This document shows positions 58,050 to 64,000 of a DNA stretch of 64,000 nt, piece after piece. A program made the position numbers and the translations under genes. Each line of letters starts with the position of its first letter. The first letter of the stretch is position 1. This stretch comes from Vitellaria paradoxa (Eukaryota; Streptophyta; Magnoliopsida; Ericales; Sapotaceae): positions 14,579,728 through 14,643,727 of the forward strand of contig CM034241.1 in assembly GCA_019916065.1 (NCBI GenBank). The letters are read 5' to 3'. Under the pieces are notes generated by a model. The model searched no databases, was not told where the DNA came from, and saw nothing but the letters and a program-made list of their open reading frames with translations.

Positions 58050-59328
58050 TGAGAATAAATTGTTACACTCATTCCAAGTTCAATGGTTAAATATTTTACC
58101 TTTTATCCAAACATATTTAAAAATAATGCATTATCCTTGGAATTGTCACCAACATATAGTTTATTCCTATAATCCTTTACACCCATTTTTCTACCCAAAT
58201 CAAATAGTTAATCAGTTTATGCTTCTCGTTTCAAAGAGTATGAATATACCCTAAATGTAAAGTGATCACTATAACAATTTAAATTTATAAAACCATGAAA
58301 TACCATTTGTACCCACAGAGAGATGTGTTGTGAACTCAAAATTTTTTTCTCTTAATTAGTGAGTATCAAATAATAGAAATCAAAGAATATTATGTTGAAT
58401 TTTGAAACAAAACTATCTAGGCATTTCATCAAATACCTGGAAGGTGACACTGTAATCTAACTTGGAAATTGTGATGGAAAATTTAATGAAACTAAAAACA
58501 ATTATAAAAAGATTTTAAATCAAACCAATTCAAGTAATAATTTCTATAGATTTTCAAGGAGATATTACAACTCAATCGATCCCTTATGCAAAAGTAGATC
58601 AGAATATGTGTATTATTAAAACCCAACTAGAACAATGAATGACTAATCAATTTGATCGTAAAATTAAGTTCACTTGGGTGAGTTTTTAGATCAAATACTT
58701 AGAGTGCATAATTCATACAAAATACATGAAAGTCCTCCGTAGCAATCCTCATAGAAAATCCTTACGATCGGGCAGTAGAATTCTAACTAAGCAACTCACA
58801 TATAATGTATATGAAATATACAATTAAAAGTTAATCTAGTAACATCAATTAGCAATTTCAAAGGATTCAAACAAACTAATCATCATTCATTATAAATCTA
58901 AAGAAAATTAACTTGAAGCTCAGATTACCTTAAAAATCTATATCAATTCACCACCCTCCTTGATTTGAATCTAAGATAGAAGACTACTCTTGTATCATAG
59001 TAAAAGAACTTCAAATATATATTGAAATAGGAACAATTTAGAAGAGAATTCTTTAAAAGAACATAGGAAAAAAATTTTCTTCTCTACCAAACAAGATCTA
59101 GACTCTCTCTACAAATATGTCAGTTTTCTCTTTTGGTATTATGACTTATTGGGTAAATATTGCTGAGCATGTTGGGATAAAAAATAAAGAACAATGCATC
59201 CAACTATTTAACATTATAACCATTTATGTGAACTTGCTATACTTCTCCATGCTTGCATAACTTATTAGGTAAGCTTGCTGAGCATGTTGGGGTGAGAAGT
59301 AAAAGAATAATGCAATCAATATTATAAC
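58050..59328. other. Single-copy spacer between the duplicated segments
   Basis: No gene recognised. Near its right end 'acttatt.ggtaa..ttgctga' followed by 'gcatgttggg' occurs twice (about 59,147 and 59,260), a small local duplication. Confidence 0.5.
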
Positions 59329-61415
59329 AACATCTTTATGAAGTCATCACATTTTCCCCATGCTGGGCATGACAATCAACATTATAAAATGATTAAATAA
59401 TTTTGTAAATGCTACGCACTTCATTTTATATCATCAATTGGATTCAGCTTGCAAAAATGAAGCTAACTTTTAATTATTATTCTTTGTAGGAATAGTTGTA
59501 ATGACAAGAGAGTCAAGGGACATACATTAACCATATTTTTTTGGCTCCTAATATAGCAGTAGTAGTTTATTTTTCTAATATTCAAATTTGATATCCAATA
59601 GTAGTATTTGCTAATAAATATTTATGATGCAAGAACTTCATATTATGCTTATGATTCTCATTTTAAATGTAAAATGTTAAAGTTTTTTTTTTGGTAAAGT
59701 CAATCTCTCCTTTAAAATATAAAATGTTAAGCTGCTTTTTTACTTGATCAAACTCTAGAACTTAGCACATGCCTCTTCCACTACATGTGTGTATATATAT
59801 ATATATGGTTAAATTACACTTATCTCTCTTTAACATTTGAGTAATTACATTTAGTACCTATAACATTTAAAAGTTATATTTATCTTCTTTATTTTGAAAT
59901 ATTATTAATATTGACCCCATTTCGATAAAACTAGTCATTAAAATTTAATATAAAATGTCAAAATAACTAAAATTTTAGGTGTTTTTCTTATTGTACCCCT
60001 TCCTCTCTCACATATTGTTAGTTTTCTTTAACAAAATTCTCAAAAGTGTTTTGTTTTTACTTTTTTTTACTTATTTTTTGGGATTTTTGTTAAGAAAACT
60101 AACAAAAATGTGAGAGTGAGGGATAAAATTGGAAAATTATATAAAATTTTAGTTATTTTAACATTTTTTGTTAATTAAGTTTTAACAACTTTTCAAAATA
60201 AAAGAAATAAGTGTAACTTTTAAATGTTGTGAGTAGTAAGCGTAATTACCTAAATGTTGAGGGGAGGTAGGTATAATTTACCCTATATTTATATAGTATT
60301 GAAAGAAAGTTTTATAATAGTCATCTGAATATATTAAAAATGAAGGGAACATTTTTAATGCCTTCCTCTTAAGAGTAAGGTGGACAAGAATGTAATTACA
60401 CAAATAAATCCAAACTTAATTTATAAATATAAAACTTTTACCCCTTTACAACTTTTAATCTTAATAGTAGCTCCTTATAATAAAGGATACTATAAGTAAC
60501 AAAGGAAAAAATTATTTGTATATAGTTCAAAGATAGTTCTCCTAATTAATCTTTTCTTCAACTGTGGTATACCACTTTTAACAAAGTATCACATATTTGA
60601 TATTTCATATCACTTCTTGGTAGGACATGTCAAAAATCTATACAATAAAACTTAACACATTTCAAAAATATCCCTCTCAATAACTAAAATCCAAATGCTG
60701 AGATTGAGTGTTATTCTTTAACGTTTAACGAATGGATGAAATCTTTACAAATCAGAACTTTCCCTTAAATGTCTCTCCAGCCTTTGGGTCACTTCACATT
60801 TTGACAGACCATTAAGTTGGACTTATTGATGATATCTGAAGAATTGCATTGAAAAAGATAAAAATTTTGCTTCTCGGGAATAATACAATGAAACGGGATT
60901 TTATTTTGAGTTTTTGAAAAAGGAAAATATGCTAACATATTTCAATTTTAAATGTGTATAGCACAACACATTTCAAAAATATTCATCTTTCAAACTAAAA
61001 TTCAAAAGCTAAGATTGAGTTTTATTTTTCAACAAATGGATGAGATCTTTTACAAATCAAAGTTTTTTCTCAAACTTCCACCCAGTCTTTGGGTTACTTC
61101 ACATTTTAATAGACCATTGAGTTGAACTTATTAATAACATCTGAAGAGTTGTATTGAGAAAGACAAAAATTTTGCTTCTCAAGAATAATACAATGAAAAT
61201 GAAATTTATTTTTGATTTTTGAAAAAGAAAAATATGCTAACACATTTCAATTTTAAATGTGTACATATTCTATTTTAGTTGAGAAGTATCATAAGCACAA
61301 GTTATTCGTTAGTTATCTATATTAGATGACATTCTTCTCTAAGTCCTTCTATCTTCCATCTTGCATCCTATCATCATTTTTAGACTACAAAGATAATGTT
61401 ATTTATTTTTATTTT
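59329..61415. repeat. Segmental duplication, copy 2
   Basis: Partner of 55,959-58,049. Contains the same MITE and the same two older internal blocks. The Helitron-like hairpin is reduced: 'cttagcacatgcctcttcca' lacks the palindrome centre, and CTAG has become CTAC. Confidence 0.85.
59807..60284. mobile_element. MITE with long inverted ends (copy 2)
   Basis: The same element as 56,451-56,923, carried along by the duplication: the ends 'ttaaattacacttatctctc' and 'ggggaggtaggtataattta' still pair. Confidence 0.8.
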
Positions 61416-62468
61416 TTTGGGTCTTCAAATAATCTCAAACTAATTTTAAACTTAGATAAGTAGATAGCTTGAGTACAATACCATTTTTCGCTCACCATGT
61501 CATATACATGTAAACATCACACAATATTTATCACATTAAATTTAGATTCACATATTATTTAATATGTAATTCACATTCAATCTTTAGGTAAGCTATCTAA
61601 CTTTTAAATTATATATAGTAATTAATTCACATACACACAAAGGTAATACACAAAGATTTAATATGGTTCGGCTTAAAATTTCTTACATTTACAAGTGAGA
61701 GAGAATAAATTCCATTATTGCTATGAAAGAGTACAAACTCGACGCTTTCTTCCTTCAAGCCTTCATCTATGTGAACAATCTCCGAAAAAAAAAAAAAAAA
61801 AAAGGCCTAAAGCCAACTCTTAAATTTATACTGATTTCCTATTTGGTGTAAGTTATAAAAAACTAGTCCTCATACATATATTTAAAAACTAACGAATTTA
61901 GATTTTATCACCTAACCAAAATGTATGTATATAATACAAGACATACATCCTTCCCAACTCCTAATTAATATATCACTAGCACAAGTTACTCTCATTACAA
62001 TAGTATGAAGTATGAGATGTCTAATTCTCCACTAGAGCTATGTAAGAACCTTACTATGACTTTGTCACAGTTATATTTAACTTAATCATTATTCTACAAT
62101 TTTATCCCAATTTAGCCCCTTTGAATATTATAACATTATCATATATACATTTGTACCACGACTTGCATAAATTAACTAGCTAGAGATGATGTAGGGAGAT
62201 TAGACTACGTACACTAAAAGAAAAAGAACACTTGAATATTTAACTCCTTCCTTATATATAACTGAACCTCAATATTGAAATTTCGAGTTGAGCTCCCATT
62301 TTGGAAAATGCAAAAACAAACCCCAACCAATATTACCAATATGAAATTTTTGTTCCCACAAAATCCCTTCAATCTTCAAAGCAGCTAGTACTAATAAAAT
62401 GATGGTACTACATAGCAAAAGGAAATCTTATTCGTAGTTGAGAGAGAGTTTTTATTAATAACTCTTTC
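61416..62468. other. Downstream region of the UGT gene
   Basis: AT-rich, no ORF of note; a poly(A) run at about 61,784-61,802. 62,300-62,468 would be the 3' untranslated region of the glycosyltransferase. Confidence 0.5.
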
Positions 62469-63358
62469 CTAGGCGTGGTGAGCCGTTATCACCTCTAGCA
62501 AAGTATTGAAATTCCGAGTTGAGCTCCCATTTGGCCCAACGGCCTTCAGAGCAAGCTCTTTGAAGCTTCCAATTTTCTCTTTGAATTCCCTTCCTTCTTC
62601 ACGCGACAAAACTAGTTCGAGGGCACGCATCGTTCCACTCCTTGTGTGGACATCACCCTCAACTCTAACACCAATTTTCCAAATATTCTCCACCAGCCAT
62701 GCATTCAAGTGCTGCTCCGCAAAGAATGGCCTCCCTATAATTGGCACACCAGCTGCAACGCTCTCCATCACTGAATTCCACCCACAATGAGTGATATACA
62801 CCCCAACAGAATTATGTGTCAAGACTTGTATCTGAGGTGCCCATGGAACTACCTTTCCGGCCTCATTCGTCCTCTCCAAGAACCCTTCCGGCAGATGTTT
62901 TCGTAATTTGTCTTCAAGGGACCAAAGAAATGGCGTGCCACTCGCTTCTAGTGCTTCGGCCAACGCCAATAGCTCAGTCGGCTGCATCATTGCCGTGGTT
63001 CCAAACGCAATGTACGCGACAGATGCGGGTTCGCGCTTGTCCAACCACAGTAGGCACCCGTATTGGTCAGACTCTGACAACGACGATGGTGGTGGTGGTG
63101 ACGTTAGGTTGAAGGGGCCGACGCATAGGAACTTCCGGAACTTGGACTTGAGGTCTTTGGTGATTTCGAGTTCTAATTCTTCGAAGGAATTTACTGCAAC
63201 TGCCGCTGCTTTGGGCAAGACTTGTCCCATTTTGTGTAGCATGACTGAGAAGGGTGATTCTAAGTTTCCAAATAGGACGCCGCTGGGCAAGTCACCGAGG
63301 CGGATTGCTGGAAATCCTGGAATGAATTTAATGATTTCGTTTCGACGTTCTGTAATTC
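62469..63358 (-). CDS. UGT78-like flavonoid/anthocyanidin glycosyltransferase, exon 2 (gene partial)
   Basis: One open exon of 296 codons ends with TAG at 62,469-62,471. The upstream limit is an intron acceptor (gcatgcag then gaattac) at 63,359-63,360, with a stop in frame just beyond. The protein segment begins [20 protein letters not shown] then [20 protein letters not shown], the signature of the UGT78 clade. The 44-residue PSPG box runs from [14 protein letters not shown] through [11 protein letters not shown] to PFFAEQ; it has the His, Trp, Asn-Ser and Glu that hold the UDP-sugar and ends with Gln, usual for glucose donors (galactose enzymes of the clade often have His there). Intron position and exon length fit UGT78 genes, which have a first exon of about 500 bases; that exon is not seen in 63,361-64,000. 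Likely substrate: flavonols or anthocyanidins at the 3-hydroxyl, in the cytosol. No frameshift or stop is visible. Confidence 0.9.
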
Positions 63359-64000
63359 CTGCATGCCGCCAAGGTAGTAGTCAAACGAATAAAGTGATAA
63401 AATAAAGTAAAATGGATGACCATGCCTAATAAAATCTGAACACGTTGGTCTTTACATGTCAGAATTGAGAAGATGGGACCGTGTATCAATTTTTACGAAA
63501 ACAACATTTATGTTTAAAGTAAGGATTGAAGCAAAAACTAATTAATTTTTGGCAAAAACAGTTTTCGGTTCCCATGCATTTTCAATCGAAACCATGAAGT
63601 TCCACCATACACTTCCTTTTGTTAGTGATGTTAACGCCCCCTCGGGTTTAACAAAAATTCTAATTTTCAGTTTTTAATCCTCATTTTTATTTTAAAAAAA
63701 ATTAAACATGTAATATTTGATAAATTTATTTTCAGTTTTTAGTTTTCAGAAAAATAAAAACTATTTTTAAAATTTTTAAAAATTATGAGAATGTAAAATA
63801 TATATATATATATATATATTTTTTCTAATTTTCATTTTTAATTTTTATTTTCCTTCACAACTACCGGTATTATTACTACTCCCGACCATCACTTACCACC
63901 AACCCCCACCCACTGCTACCAGCAACCGCCACCCACCTCCAACTACTATTAGCACCACCACCATCGCCACGAATACCTACCCCCAACCATTATGAACTGT
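63359..64000 (-). other. Intron (or lost 5' part) of the UGT gene
   Basis: No glycosyltransferase coding sequence in any frame. AT-rich with an (AT)n at 63,799-63,819; the last 130 bases are rich in CCACC-type triplets. Either the first intron is longer than 640 bases, or the first exon has been separated from exon 2. Confidence 0.55.

Noticed and set aside
62506..63405. Three plus-strand ORFs opposite the UGT exon (62,506-62,790; 62,816-63,112; 62,908-63,405)
   Set aside because: They are shadows of the conserved minus-strand UGT78 exon and have no family features of their own.

Overview
The window is nuclear DNA of a flowering plant, most likely a eudicot: very AT-rich, almost gene-free, and built from transposable elements in several layers. 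No bacterial, plastid or mitochondrial genes are evident. The species cannot be named from the sequence. The only ordinary gene is a UGT78-type (flavonoid/anthocyanidin 3-O-glycosyltransferase-like) gene on the minus strand at the right end. Its second exon is intact and complete; its first exon is not in the window.

Layout: 1-961 is the end of a long LTR. 1,457-2,365 is a PIF/Harbinger-like MITE. 2,478-6,199 is a candidate solo LTR carrying two SINE-like tRNA-derived inserts. About 8,060-9,170 is an inverted-repeat element with a 134-bp internal tandem array. 9,836-10,593 is a small TIR-bounded element carrying a fragment of a TDR/PXY-like LRR receptor kinase. From 13,236 to 47,670 lies a tandemly duplicated repeat of about 2 kb. 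Copy B (45,605-47,670) is nearly clean. Copy A (13,236-45,604) was inflated by nested insertions: a Mutator-like element (13,988-22,091) with long terminal inverted repeats and a decayed FAR1/FHY3-type transposase, then a TIR carrier element (22,290-44,454, 9-bp target duplication). The carrier holds an endogenous pararetrovirus with cavemovirus/solendovirus-like gene order. Inside the first viral ORF sits a 15-kb Ty3/gypsy element of the Tat lineage (22,772-37,853, minus strand).

The Tat element has gag, protease, RT, RNase H, a second (archaeal-type) RNase H and integrase on the minus strand. On the opposite strand, downstream of integrase, is a large plant-mobile-domain (PMD) gene with an intron and a coiled-coil tail. 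The 3' ends of the two convergent coding blocks are separated by a four-unit tandem repeat. All viral and transposon genes carry stops or frameshifts and appear dead.

From 51,183 to 62,400 there are two more LTRs of the same family as the one at the left edge, an inverted copy of an LTR/host junction, and a 2.1-kb segment present twice at 3.37-kb spacing. That segment includes a Helitron-type 3' end, a MITE and an older internal duplication. Coordinates of decayed elements are approximate, and all alignments were done by eye.
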